A DNA stretch of 64,000 nucleotides from SZUA-320 sp963707875 (GTDB taxonomy: Bacteria > Gemmatimonadota > Gemmatimonadetes > Gemmatimonadales > GWC2-71-9), in NCBI GenBank assembly GCA_963707875.1, contig CAVPRU010000014.1, positions 682,001 to 746,000 on the forward strand, written 5' to 3'. The notes under the pieces are model-generated. The model saw only the letters and a program-made list of their open reading frames with translations, made no database searches and was not told the DNA's origin. The position numbers and the translations under genes were made by a program. Positions 36,223 to 44,332 of this stretch are shown here, one piece after another (the first letter of the stretch is position 1; each line of letters begins with the position of its first letter).

Positions 36223-37058
36223 TCGGTCTCCACCGGCAGGTCGGCATCGCTTCCCCATTCGGTCCAGGCACCATCGTACACGGTGTGATCCTGGTGGCCA
36301 AGGCACTCGAGGACCAGCACGATGGCGCAGGCGGAAACCCCCGAGCCGCAGGAGGCCACGACCGGCCGGTCCGGATCCACCCCGGCCTGGCGGAAGGCGG
36401 CGCGCAGTTGATCCTCGGGCAGCAGGCGTCCCTCGTCGTCCACCAGCAGGGCGATCGGGAGATTCCGGCTGCCGGGAATGTGTCCGCCCCGGACCCCGGG
36501 ACGGGGCTCGGGCTCCCGACCGGCAAAACGACCCGCCGATCGGGCATCCACCAGCTGCGCCTCGGGGTGACCGAGCAACTCGAGCACTTCTCGCTTCGAC
36601 CGGAATCCCCGGATCGCTGGCGGCGTCGGGTAGTGGGTGGCCGGCCGGCGCTCCTCACCGGTGGCCACGGTCAGCCCCGCGGCCTTCCACCCGCCCAAGC
36701 CGCCATCCAGCACCGCGACCTCCCGGTGGCCAGCCGCTCGAAGCTGCCACCAGGCGCGCGCGGCGCTGAAGTTGGTGCCACTGGTGTCGTACGCCACCAC
36801 CCGGTCGCCGGGTCCGATCCCGAGCGCACCGAGGGCCTCGGCGAACTGGTCGGCCCGTGGCATCATGTGGGGGCGTGGGTCGCCCGTGGCGCTCATTGCT
36901 TCAAGATCCCAGAACAGCGCCCCGGGGATGTGCTCGACCAGGTACTCGGCTCGGGCATCTCGTCCAGTCGTGGGGAGATGCCAGGAGGCATCGACCACCC
37001 GCAGCGCGCTGTCGCCGAGCCGCGCGGCAAGCCAGTCCGGGGTGACCAGGGGGGCCAT
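36219..37058 (-). CDS. sseA: Sulfurtransferase, 3-mercaptopyruvate type (SseA-like)
   Basis: A 279-residue protein with two rhodanese domains. VVDASWHLPTTGRDARAEYL and HIPGALFWDLEAMS open the first. The second has LVDARSAGRFAG, GGHIPGSRNLPIALLVDDEG and the active Cys in VASCGSGVSACAIVL; CG(S/T)GV(T/S)A is the mercaptopyruvate signature. It makes persulfide sulfur from 3-mercaptopyruvate. The ATG at 37058 has GGAG at a good distance; an upstream ATG (37073) overlaps the SufE start. The divergent SufE gene next to it fits a shared sulfur-transfer role. Confidence 0.9.
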   Translation of the reverse strand: MAPLVTPDWLAARLGDSALRVVDASWHLPTTGRDARAEYLVEHIPGALFWDLEAMSATGDPRPHMMPRADQFAEALGALGIGPGDRVVAYDTSGTNFSAARAWWQLRAAGHREVAVLDGGLGGWKAAGLTVATGEERRPATHYPTPPAIRGFRSKREVLELLGHPEAQLVDARSAGRFAGREPEPRPGVRGGHIPGSRNLPIALLVDDEGRLLPEDQLRAAFRQAGVDPDRPVVASCGSGVSACAIVLVLECLGHQDHTVYDGAWTEWGSDADLPVETD

Positions 37059-37064
37059 TAGATT
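37059..37064 (+). promoter_or_regulatory. -10 box (TAGATT) for a leaderless sufE mRNA
   Basis: TAGATT lies 7 nt before the ATG at 37072, inside the 13-bp gap to the divergent sulfurtransferase start. No Shine-Dalgarno is seen. Confidence 0.5.
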
Positions 37065-37071
37065 GCTCCGC

Positions 37072-37515
37072 ATGGGGATGCCAGAGAGACTCGAGAAGGC
37101 GATCGACCGGTTCCGATCGGCGGACCGGCAGACCCGGTTGGAGACCCTGCTCGATCTGAGTCGCAAGTTACCGCCGCTGCCCGCCGAACTGGAACGGCAG
37201 CCGGATCGGGAGGCCCACCGGGTGCCCGAGTGCCAGACCCCGGTGTTCCTGTGGATCGAGGTCGCCGGCGGAGGGGTCGCGATGCACGCGGAAGTCCCCC
37301 GGGAGTCGCCCACGGTGCGCGGGTTCGTGGCGCTGCTGGTCCGCCACCTGGCCGGGGCCTCGCCAGACGAGGTGGCGGAGATCCCCGACGACCTGCTGCA
37401 TGCCATGGGACTGGAGGAGACCCTGGGGATGATGCGAACTCAGGGGCTGAGCGCCATTCTCCAGCGGGTCAAGCGGGCCGTGGCCTCGGCGGGGGCGGGC
37501 CGGCCGCTCCGCTAG
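37072..37515 (+). CDS. sufE: SufE family cysteine desulfuration protein
   Basis: A 147-residue SufE-like protein. LETLLDLSRKLPPLPAEL and HRVPECQTPVFLWIEV include the persulfide-accepting Cys, followed by VRGFVALLVRHLAG and HAMGLEETLGMMRTQGLSAI, all SufE landmarks. SufE takes sulfur from SufS for iron-sulfur cluster assembly. No SufS, SufB or SufC is in the window. The start may also be the ATG two codons in. It ends CTAG, shared with the convergent serC. Confidence 0.9.
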   Translation: MGMPERLEKAIDRFRSADRQTRLETLLDLSRKLPPLPAELERQPDREAHRVPECQTPVFLWIEVAGGGVAMHAEVPRESPTVRGFVALLVRHLAGASPDEVAEIPDDLLHAMGLEETLGMMRTQGLSAILQRVKRAVASAGAGRPLR

Positions 37516-38619
37516 CCGTGGGCGCGCTCGAACTCCTCCATGAACTCCACCAGCGCGACGATCCACTCCCGGCGGCAGGCGTTGTAGATGCTGGCCCGCA
37601 TCCCGCCAACCGAGCGGTGTCCCTTGAGCCCGTCGAGCCCGCGGCTGGTGGCTTCCTTCGCAAAGATCGCGTCCAGCTCTTCGCTCGGGGTCCGGAAGCA
37701 GACATTCATCTGCGAACGGTCCGACACCCGGGCGGTGCCGCGGTAGAACTCTCCCGCGTCAATGGTCTCGGTACAGCAATCCGGCCTTGGCCCGATTGCG
37801 CTCCTCCATCGCGACCAGCCCGCCGCTGTCCTCGATCCACTTGAGCACCTGGCCGACCACGTAGATCCCGAAGGTCGGCGGGGTGTTGTAGAGCGACCGC
37901 TCCCTGGCGTGGGTCCGGTACCGGAGCATGGTGGGGAGCGTCTCCGGACTCCGCTCCACCAGATCGTCCCGGATGATGACCAGGGTGATTCCGGAGGGAC
38001 CCAGATTCTTCTGGGCACCGGCGTAGATCAGGCCGTAGCGGGCCACGTCGATCGGACGGCTGAAGATGTCGCTTGAGGCATCGGCCACCAGCGGGACGCC
38101 CGCCGGGGGGATCGGCTCGGTCGGGTACTGGGTGCCGAAGATGGTGTTGTTGGTGGTGAAGTGCAGGTACGCCGGCGCGGCGCTGAACTTCAGGTCGCCC
38201 GGGGTAGGCAACTGGGAGAAATTGGACGCCTTGCCGGTCGCGACCAGGTGCGCGTGGCCCAGCATCGCAGCTTCCTCATAGGCCTTCTGCGACCAGGCCC
38301 CCGTCACCAGGTAGTCGGCGGTGGCGCCTTCCGGCCGGAGGTTCATCGGCACCATGGCGAACTGGGTCGACGCCCCACCCTGGAGGAAGAGCACCCGGTA
38401 GTGGTCGGGAATCCCGGCCACCCGCCGGCAGGTCGCCTCCGCCTCCTCGATGACGCGATCGAACACCTTGCCGCGGTGGCTGTGCTCCAGGATTCCGATC
38501 CCGCTCCCGGCGATGTCCCAGATGTCCTGCTGGGCCTGGCGGAGCACCGACTCGGGGAGGGCGCCGGGGCCGGCGCTGAAGTTCGCGGTGCGTTCGGTCG
38601 TTGAGCTGGGCATGGTCAT
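37512..38619 (-). CDS. serC: Phosphoserine aminotransferase, frame broken near 37768-37773
   Basis: About 368 residues if one base is removed. ANFSAGPGALPESVLRQAQ, FLQGGASTQFAMVPMNL and the PLP-Lys region YAGAQKNLGPSGITLVI identify SerC, which makes phosphoserine from 3-phosphohydroxypyruvate and glutamate. The frame runs off after NRAKAGLLY into RDH-stop; one extra base restores ETIDAGEFYRGTARVSDRS and the rest to 37512, ending in GGMRASIYNACRREWIVALV. A natural loss would remove serine synthesis, so an assembly error is likelier. The start at 38619 overlaps the serA stop (ATGA); an ATG two codons later is possible. Confidence 0.9.
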
Positions 38620-39831
38620 CCGTCGATGGGCCGGACTTCGGCGCTGAGGACGTGGGTGTTGCCGCGCCGGATCCGGGCCAGGGCCTCTGGAGCGGGACAG
38701 GACGGACAGGTGAACCCGGGCCAGGGTGGCCGAGGCCCCGTGGTAGATGATGTTCTCGACCTCTTCGACGTTGATCGACTCGTCGCTCAGGACGTTGAAG
38801 ACGTGGGCCAGCACGCCGGGGCGGTTCTCGTGACGGACCGACAGGACGTGGGTGGCCGAGCTCTTGGCGAGCCGATTGACGCAGTTGGGCACCCCACCGG
38901 TCGCCTGGAACTCCTGGACGATCCGGGTCACCTCATGGGCGATGGCGACCTGGGCCTGCTCGGTGGAGGCCCCGACATGGTGGGTGCCGTACACCCCGGG
39001 CAGTTCCACGATGGCGGGCCGGAATTCGCCGGTCGCGCCGGACGGCTCGTTCTGGTACACGTCCAGTCCGAGCCGGATGCCCTTGCGCCGGACCGCGTCC
39101 GCCGCGGCGGCCTCATCGACCACGCTGCCGCGCGAGGTATTGATCAGGTAGGCGCCGGGCTGCATCGCGTCGAAGAACTCCTGGTTCGCCAGGTGCTCGG
39201 TCTCGGGAGTCCCCGCCACGTTGAGGGTGATCACATCGCTCTGCCGCACTACTTCCAGCGGGGTCTGGCAGTAGCCGATGGCCATCCGGGTGGCGTCTTC
39301 CACCGTCAACTGCCGGGACCAGGCCACCACCCGCATCCCGAAGGCCTGGGCCCGCCGGGCGATTTCCCGGCCGATCTGTCCCAGCCCGATGATGCCCAGG
39401 GTCCGGCCGTGCAGTCCGCGCGCCTTGGAGAACTCACCCTTGTTCCATTTGCCCGTCCGAAGGCCCGCCACCTGATCGGGAATCCGCCGATCGCAGGCCA
39501 TGATCAGGCCGAGCACCAGCTCCGCCACGGCGATGCTGTTCTTCCCCGGGCAGTTGCTGACGAAGACCCCGAGCCGGGAGGCCGCGGCCACGTCGATGTT
39601 GTCGATTCCCGCCCCGGCCCGGATCACCAGGCTGAGGCCGGCGGCCGCTTCCAGCGCGGCGGCGGGCACCTTCTTGCTCCGGACAATGAGCACCTTGGGA
39701 TCCAGCTCCCGGAGCCGGCCGGCAAGTTCCACCGCGGGAAGATCGGGCTCGAACACCACATTGCACTGCAGTTCCCTGAGTCCGTCGAGGCCGACCTTCT
39801 CGAACTTGTCGGCCACCAGCACCTTCAGCAT
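38616..39831 (-). CDS. serA: D-3-phosphoglycerate dehydrogenase, frame broken near 38692-38697
   Basis: About 404 residues after removing one base. The catalytic domain with NAD motif GIIGLGQIGREIARRAQAF, the Arg/Glu/His catalytic region and SRGSVVDEAAAADAV is followed by an ACT regulatory domain (VRHENRPGVLAHVFNVLSDE). After ARVHLSVLS the frame is lost in a C-rich run; restored, it continues with PEALARIRRGNTHVLSAEVR and stops at 38616. Without that correction the frame reads on into serC and mimics a fusion. SerA starts serine synthesis and is usually feedback-regulated through ACT. AGGAGA precedes the ATG. Confidence 0.92.
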
Positions 39832-39845
39832 CGGGGTGTTCTCCT

Positions 39846-41112
39846 CTAGTCAAGCAGATGGAGGAAGAGCCCGCTCCGCAGCTTGGGCTCGAACCAGGTG
39901 GTCTTGGGGGGCATGATGGCCCCGGCGTCGGACACCGCCATCAGCTGGCCCACGGTGACCGGATACAGCGCGAAAGCGATCGCCATCTCCCCGCTGTCCA
40001 CCCGCCGGGCCAGTTCGGCAGGACCGCGAATGCCTCCGACAAAGTCCACCCGCTTGTCGGTCCGGATGTCGGCGACGCCGAGCAGCGGCGCCAGGACCCG
40101 CTCCTCGAGCAGGGCAGCATCGAGGGACCGGATCGGGTCCCCGGCGGAAATCGTGGCCGGATCGAGGACCAGCAGGTGCCAGCGGCCGTCGAGGTAGACC
40201 CCGAAGCTCCCGGAATGCGGCGGCTCCGGCTCGGTCGCGGGGACCACCGTCCCGACTTCCCGCAGCCGCTCCAGGAACTGTCCGGACGTCATGCCGTTCA
40301 GATCCCGAAGCACCCGGTGATAGGGAAGAATCCGGAGCTGGCCGGCGGGAAAGAGCACCGCCAGAAACCAGTTGTACTCCTCGTCACCCCGATGGTCCGG
40401 GTTGGCGGCCCGCCGTTCGACCCCGGCTCGCCAGGCCGAGGCACATCGATGGTGACCGTCGGCGACGTAGGCGGACTTGAGCTGCCCGAAGAGCCGGACC
40501 CAGGGGTCGGGATCAGCCACCCGCCAGACCCGGTGCCGGACCCGGTCAGCGGTGAAGTCGTAGAGCGGGGTGCCCCGGGTCCCGGCTGCGAGGAGACCCG
40601 CCAGTTCCGGGTGGTCCGGCACGGTCAGGAAGACCGGCTCGGCCTGGGCATTGAGGGTCAGGATGTGCCGGGTCCGGTCGTCTTCCTTGTCGGGCCGGGT
40701 CTTCTCGTGCTTGCGGATGACATCGGATGCATAGTCATCGATGTGGACACACCCGACGACCCCGACCTGGGCCCGCCCGTCCATCACCAGTTCGTAGAGG
40801 AAAAGGGACCGATCGGCATCGACCTGGAGCACGCCGTCCCGGCGCAGCCGGTCGAGATTGGCCCGGGCGGTGTCGTACACCCGGTCATCATATGGATCGG
40901 TGCCGGGCGGCAGGTCTATGTCCGAGCGACCGACATGCAGAAAGCTGAGCGGGTTCCCTTCAGCGAACTGCGCCGCCTCGTCCCGTGAAACCACGTCGTA
41001 AGGCGGCGCGGCGACCCGGGCGACATCCTCGGGTCGGGGACGAACGGCGAGAAACGGCTTGAGGCGGATCGGGCCCTCCGGGGGGTCGGGACAACCTCTG
41101 GCGAGGCCGCAT
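39846..41112 (-). CDS. DUF1015 family protein, frame broken near 41080-41085
   Basis: About 421 residues with one base removed. The clear region contains FLHVGRSDIDLPPGTDPYDD, YVADGHHRCASAWR and a C-terminal MPPKTTWFEPKLRSGLFLHLL, all typical of DUF1015. The expected N terminus (PIRLKPFLAVRPRPEDVARV, then VAAPPYDVVSRDE) is encoded upstream of the first in-frame start. It joins an ATG at 41112 only if one C is dropped from a six-C run (41080-41085). The biochemical role is unknown. The gene is found next to serA/serC in several phyla, as here, with 14 bp to serA. Confidence 0.82.
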
Positions 41113-41150
41113 CCTACCGTCCCGGGCCGCCGCCCGTCAAGCCGCCGCGA

Positions 41151-42560
41151 TCAGGGGAAGATGCCGAGGTCGCCGTAGGCCCGCGCCACCTTGTCGATGG
41201 ACGCGACGAACGCGGCCGTCCGGGCGTCCACCGCGGTCGGCAGCCGCTCCCGGGTCTCCCGGATCTGGTGCCAGGCGGTGATCATCGTCTCCTCCAGGCC
41301 GCTGTTGACGAGGTCCTCCTCGCGGGCCCCGGCCACCAGGCTGCGCCGCTCCTGGTCCGGAATGGCCTTGCCGGTGGACGACTCGATCGCCGCCACGATC
41401 CGGTTGAAGGCCCCTTCCTCGAACCGCTTCTCCATCCGGCCGAACCGGACATGCGACAGGTTCTTGAGCCATTCGAAGTAGCTCACCGTCACCCCGCCGG
41501 CGTTGATATAGACGTCGGGAATGACCAGGGTGCCCCGCACGTGGAGAATCTCATCGGCGGCTGGCGTGGTCGGCCCGTTGGCCCCTTCGGCAATGATCTT
41601 CGCCTCGATCCGGCCGGCGTTGTCTTCGGTGATCTGCCCTTCGAGCGCGGCCGGGACGAGGATGTCGCACGGCAACTCGAGGGCCGCCTGGCTGGTGGCC
41701 AGATTTGCGGCCCCCGGATAATCGTGGATCGAGCCGGTGGCCTTGCGGTGCGCCATGACCGCCTCGAGGTCGAGCCCGTCCGCGTTATGGATCGCGCCCT
41801 CCCGTTCGGCCAGGCCGACCAGCACGGCCCCGCCCTCGGCCAGGAACTTGGCGGCGTGATACCCGACGTTGCCCAGCCCCTGAACCACCACCCGCTTGCC
41901 CCCCAATCCGGTGTCGAGCCCGGCTGCTTTCATCAGGGTGGGGTCGCCACAGATCTCCCGCACTCCGAAGAAGAGCCCGCGGCCGGTGGCCTCGGTGCGG
42001 CCGTGAATCCCGCCCTGCTCCACCGGCTTGGCGGTGACGCAGGCCATGGCATCGAGTTCCCCGGTCCGCAACTGGGAATAGGTGTCGGCGATCCAGGCCA
42101 TTTCCCGGGAACTGGTGCCGTAGTCGGGGGCCGGAACGTCCAGGCCGGGACCGATGAAGTTCTTCCGGACCAGCTCGAAGGTGTAGCGCCGGGTGATTCG
42201 CTCGAGCTCGCCAAGGGAATACTTGCGGGGGTCGATCCGGACGCCGCCCTTGGCGCCCCCGAACGGGACGTCGACCATGGCGCACTTGAAGGTCATCAGG
42301 GAGGCGAGGGCGACCACTTCATCCTCATTGACGTCCGGAGCGAACCGGATGCCTCCCTTGGTAGGGAGTCGATGATGGCTGTGCTGGGCCCGCCACGCGA
42401 CAATGGTCTCCAGGGTGCCGTCGTCGCGGCGGATCGGAAACCCGAACCGGACCAGGGCGTTGCAGGCCTTGACGTGATCCAGCAGACTGGGTTCATGAGC
42501 GGTCAGCCGGGCCGCACGCTCGAAGGAGGCATGGACCGACTGGAGGAAGCTGGTGGACAT
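41151..42560 (-). CDS. gdhA: Glu/Leu/Phe/Val dehydrogenase (glutamate dehydrogenase)
   Basis: A 469-residue enzyme. RLPTKGGIRFAPDVNEDEV and MVDVPFGGAKGGVRIDPRK contain the glutamate-binding Lys residues. DVPAPDYGTSSREMAWIADT supplies the catalytic Asp, and VVVQGLGNVGYHAAKFLAEG is the NAD(P) fold. It converts glutamate to 2-oxoglutarate plus ammonia, or the reverse. GGAG lies about six bases before the ATG, and a TAGTAT -10 candidate is some 26 bases upstream. Coenzyme preference was not determined. Confidence 0.93.
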   Translation of the reverse strand: MSTSFLQSVHASFERAARLTAHEPSLLDHVKACNALVRFGFPIRRDDGTLETIVAWRAQHSHHRLPTKGGIRFAPDVNEDEVVALASLMTFKCAMVDVPFGGAKGGVRIDPRKYSLGELERITRRYTFELVRKNFIGPGLDVPAPDYGTSSREMAWIADTYSQLRTGELDAMACVTAKPVEQGGIHGRTEATGRGLFFGVREICGDPTLMKAAGLDTGLGGKRVVVQGLGNVGYHAAKFLAEGGAVLVGLAEREGAIHNADGLDLEAVMAHRKATGSIHDYPGAANLATSQAALELPCDILVPAALEGQITEDNAGRIEAKIIAEGANGPTTPAADEILHVRGTLVIPDVYINAGGVTVSYFEWLKNLSHVRFGRMEKRFEEGAFNRIVAAIESSTGKAIPDQERRSLVAGAREEDLVNSGLEETMITAWHQIRETRERLPTAVDARTAAFVASIDKVARAYGDLGIFP

Positions 42561-42623
42561 GCTGTCTCCGTTGGAGGGCCGCTGAATACTAGCCGGGGAG
42601 CCGACCGATGACGCCGGACGGGC

Positions 42624-43019
42624 TCATCGGCCGGGGCCGCCGCGACTCAAGGTCCAGACATAGGCCGCCACGGCCCGGACCTCGGCGTCCTTCAGGTTGG
42701 AGCCCCCCCGCGGGGGCATGAGCTGGCCGGACAGGGACACCTCCAGGGAAAACCCGGTGGTGATCGCCTTGACCAGCTCCTCGAAGTCCAGAACCTGCGG
42801 GTGGAGCCAGACGGTGTCGGTCAGATCGGGGCCAATCCCGCCCTTCCCCAGCGGCCCATGACAGGCCAGGCAGAGTCCCGGCCCGGTGAAGAACTGCTTC
42901 CCCTGCGTCACCATGTCGGGGGTCACGCCGGGGGGCAGCACGCGCAGGGTCTGGGCGGCCGCGGGAGGCGCCGCCAGCAGACCGGCGATCAGAAGGCTGT
43001 AACGAAACCGGCAGTCCAT
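42624..43019 (-). CDS. Small monoheme c-type cytochrome
   Basis: A 131-residue exported protein: a signal peptide (YSLLIAGLLAAPPAAAQ), then GKQFFTGPGLCLACHGPLGKG with the heme site CLACH at residues 50-54. A later Met in SGQLMPPRGG can serve as the sixth ligand, and the fold ends VRAVAAYVWTLSRG, a class I cytochrome c helix. Its start lies 31 bp inside the end of the preceding Cyc2-like gene, so the two are co-translated. It is a good candidate for the periplasmic electron acceptor of that outer-membrane protein. Confidence 0.9.
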   Translation of the reverse strand: MDCRFRYSLLIAGLLAAPPAAAQTLRVLPPGVTPDMVTQGKQFFTGPGLCLACHGPLGKGGIGPDLTDTVWLHPQVLDFEELVKAITTGFSLEVSLSGQLMPPRGGSNLKDAEVRAVAAYVWTLSRGGPGR

Positions 43020-44176
43020 CGCATCCGCTCCCGCTGAAAGTCCCACATCATTTCCCCAGTGGCCCGGAGGTTCCGGCGCACCTGGTACCCGAGACCGGCG
43101 GTGGCGGACTCATAGCGCCGGACGTCGCTCGGCCCCCCCAGCCCGACGTTGACCAGCGGGCGATCCGCGGTCACCAGATTATACAAGGCGAAGCCATGCC
43201 ACCGGCTGCCTTCCGGCCGGATGAGGAGTTCGGCCAGCCCCATGTCCGACTGCACCCGAACGGGATTGGCCGCAAAGAGCGGGTTGGTGTCCTCGCGATG
43301 GATGTACTGCACGTTGAGCTCGAACAGCCCGGCCGTCCAGCTGCCGTCGGCCCCCACCATGGTCACCGTGTTGCGGTATCCCTCGGAGCGACTCCGCCCC
43401 CAGTACCCGAGCCCGCCCAGCCGCAGGCTGGAGGTCAGATCCCGGGTCAGATACCCGAGCAGGGTCTTGTCGCTGTCCTGATCGAACTTCCGTTCGCTGT
43501 CCACCGGGCCGATGCCGTTGCCATTGAGCACCATCCCGGCTACCCCGAAGCCGAGCAGGTCGGCGTTGATCATGAGTCCCCGGTCATAGGTCAGGTTGGC
43601 GGGCTCATCGCCGATCCGGGTCCGGTAGAGGGCGTAGTCCTCGAAGGAGAGCCGGAGTTCCCGCTTGAACATCGGGTCGGAAGCCTGGAACTGGCCCACC
43701 GAGATGTCGACCGGGGCACCCCCGACGTCGTTGGCGATCAGGATGGCATCCTCGAACCCGCCGAACTCGCCCCGCTCCAGGAGGTTGACGTACATGTAGT
43801 AGGACAGGGTCTTCGACAGGGCGCCGCTGGAGAGCAGCTTGATGATGTACGGCGTCCCGAAGTCGGTGACCGTGTTGCCCCCGCTCCAGGATTGCGCATA
43901 CGCGTCCAGCCGGATCGCCAGGGGGACACCGTTGGCCAGGGCCAGGAGGGGATCTCCGGTGCCGATCGTGTCGCTTGGCTCTTCACCGCTGGCAAAGCGG
44001 AAGCCGTTGCCCGCGAAGGCGTCACCGAAGGCCGTCAGCCGGGGAATCGGATTGTGGCACAGGGAACAGCTGACCCGGTAGCGGCGGGCGAAAGCGGGAA
44101 TGGCCTCAGCACTGGTCGGAGCGAGCACCAGCAGGCCGAGTACCGCGAGTTGAAGAACGCGATGAGGTGTTGGCAT
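42989..44176 (-). CDS. Cyc2-like outer-membrane cytochrome-porin fusion protein
   Basis: A 395-residue protein. A signal peptide (to about residue 25) leads into AIPAFARRYRVSCSLCHNPI, with one heme site CSLCH at residues 37-41, then PRLTAFGDAFAGNGFRF. This N-terminal pattern (IPxFAR, CxxCH, P-L-x-x-FG-x-x-F) is that of Cyc2-type monoheme porins used for Fe(II) oxidation in several phyla. The remaining 330 residues are amphipathic strands (SYYMYVNLLERGEFG, SLRLGGLGYWGRSRSE, FALYNLVTADRPLVNVGLG) and end in Phe, as outer-membrane barrels do. A soluble cytochrome gene overlaps its end. Iron oxidation itself is not shown; it could serve another extracellular electron donor or acceptor. Confidence 0.72.
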   Translation of the reverse strand: MPTPHRVLQLAVLGLLVLAPTSAEAIPAFARRYRVSCSLCHNPIPRLTAFGDAFAGNGFRFASGEEPSDTIGTGDPLLALANGVPLAIRLDAYAQSWSGGNTVTDFGTPYIIKLLSSGALSKTLSYYMYVNLLERGEFGGFEDAILIANDVGGAPVDISVGQFQASDPMFKRELRLSFEDYALYRTRIGDEPANLTYDRGLMINADLLGFGVAGMVLNGNGIGPVDSERKFDQDSDKTLLGYLTRDLTSSLRLGGLGYWGRSRSEGYRNTVTMVGADGSWTAGLFELNVQYIHREDTNPLFAANPVRVQSDMGLAELLIRPEGSRWHGFALYNLVTADRPLVNVGLGGPSDVRRYESATAGLGYQVRRNLRATGEMMWDFQRERMRWTAGFVTAF

Positions 44177-44245
44177 GGTCGCCGAAGAATAATCCGGGTT
44201 CCTGAAGGGCCAATGGGATGAGAATGAGGGTCGGCTGAAGTACGA

Positions 44246-44266
44246 TCAACGGAGGGTATCCGTTGA
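44246..44266. promoter_or_regulatory. Perfect inverted repeat in the divergent Cyc2-like/amidohydrolase region
   Basis: TCAACGGA and TCCGTTGA are separated by 5 bp, about 70 bp from each start codon. It could be an operator or a transcript hairpin. A TATTCT box lies about 9 nt before the Cyc2-like ATG. Confidence 0.4.
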
Positions 44267-44332
44267 ACGTAGGGAGAGATACATTCCCGGTCCGTTTTCA
44301 ACCCCCCCGTGGTCCGTTCCAAGGAGCACCCC

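Noticed and set aside
37759..39831. A single long open frame that reads as a SerA-SerC fusion protein
   Set aside because: SerA's proper C terminus (PEALARIRRGNTHVLSAEVR, stop at 38616) and SerC's proper C terminus are both in another frame. The fusion arises only from two one-base errors.
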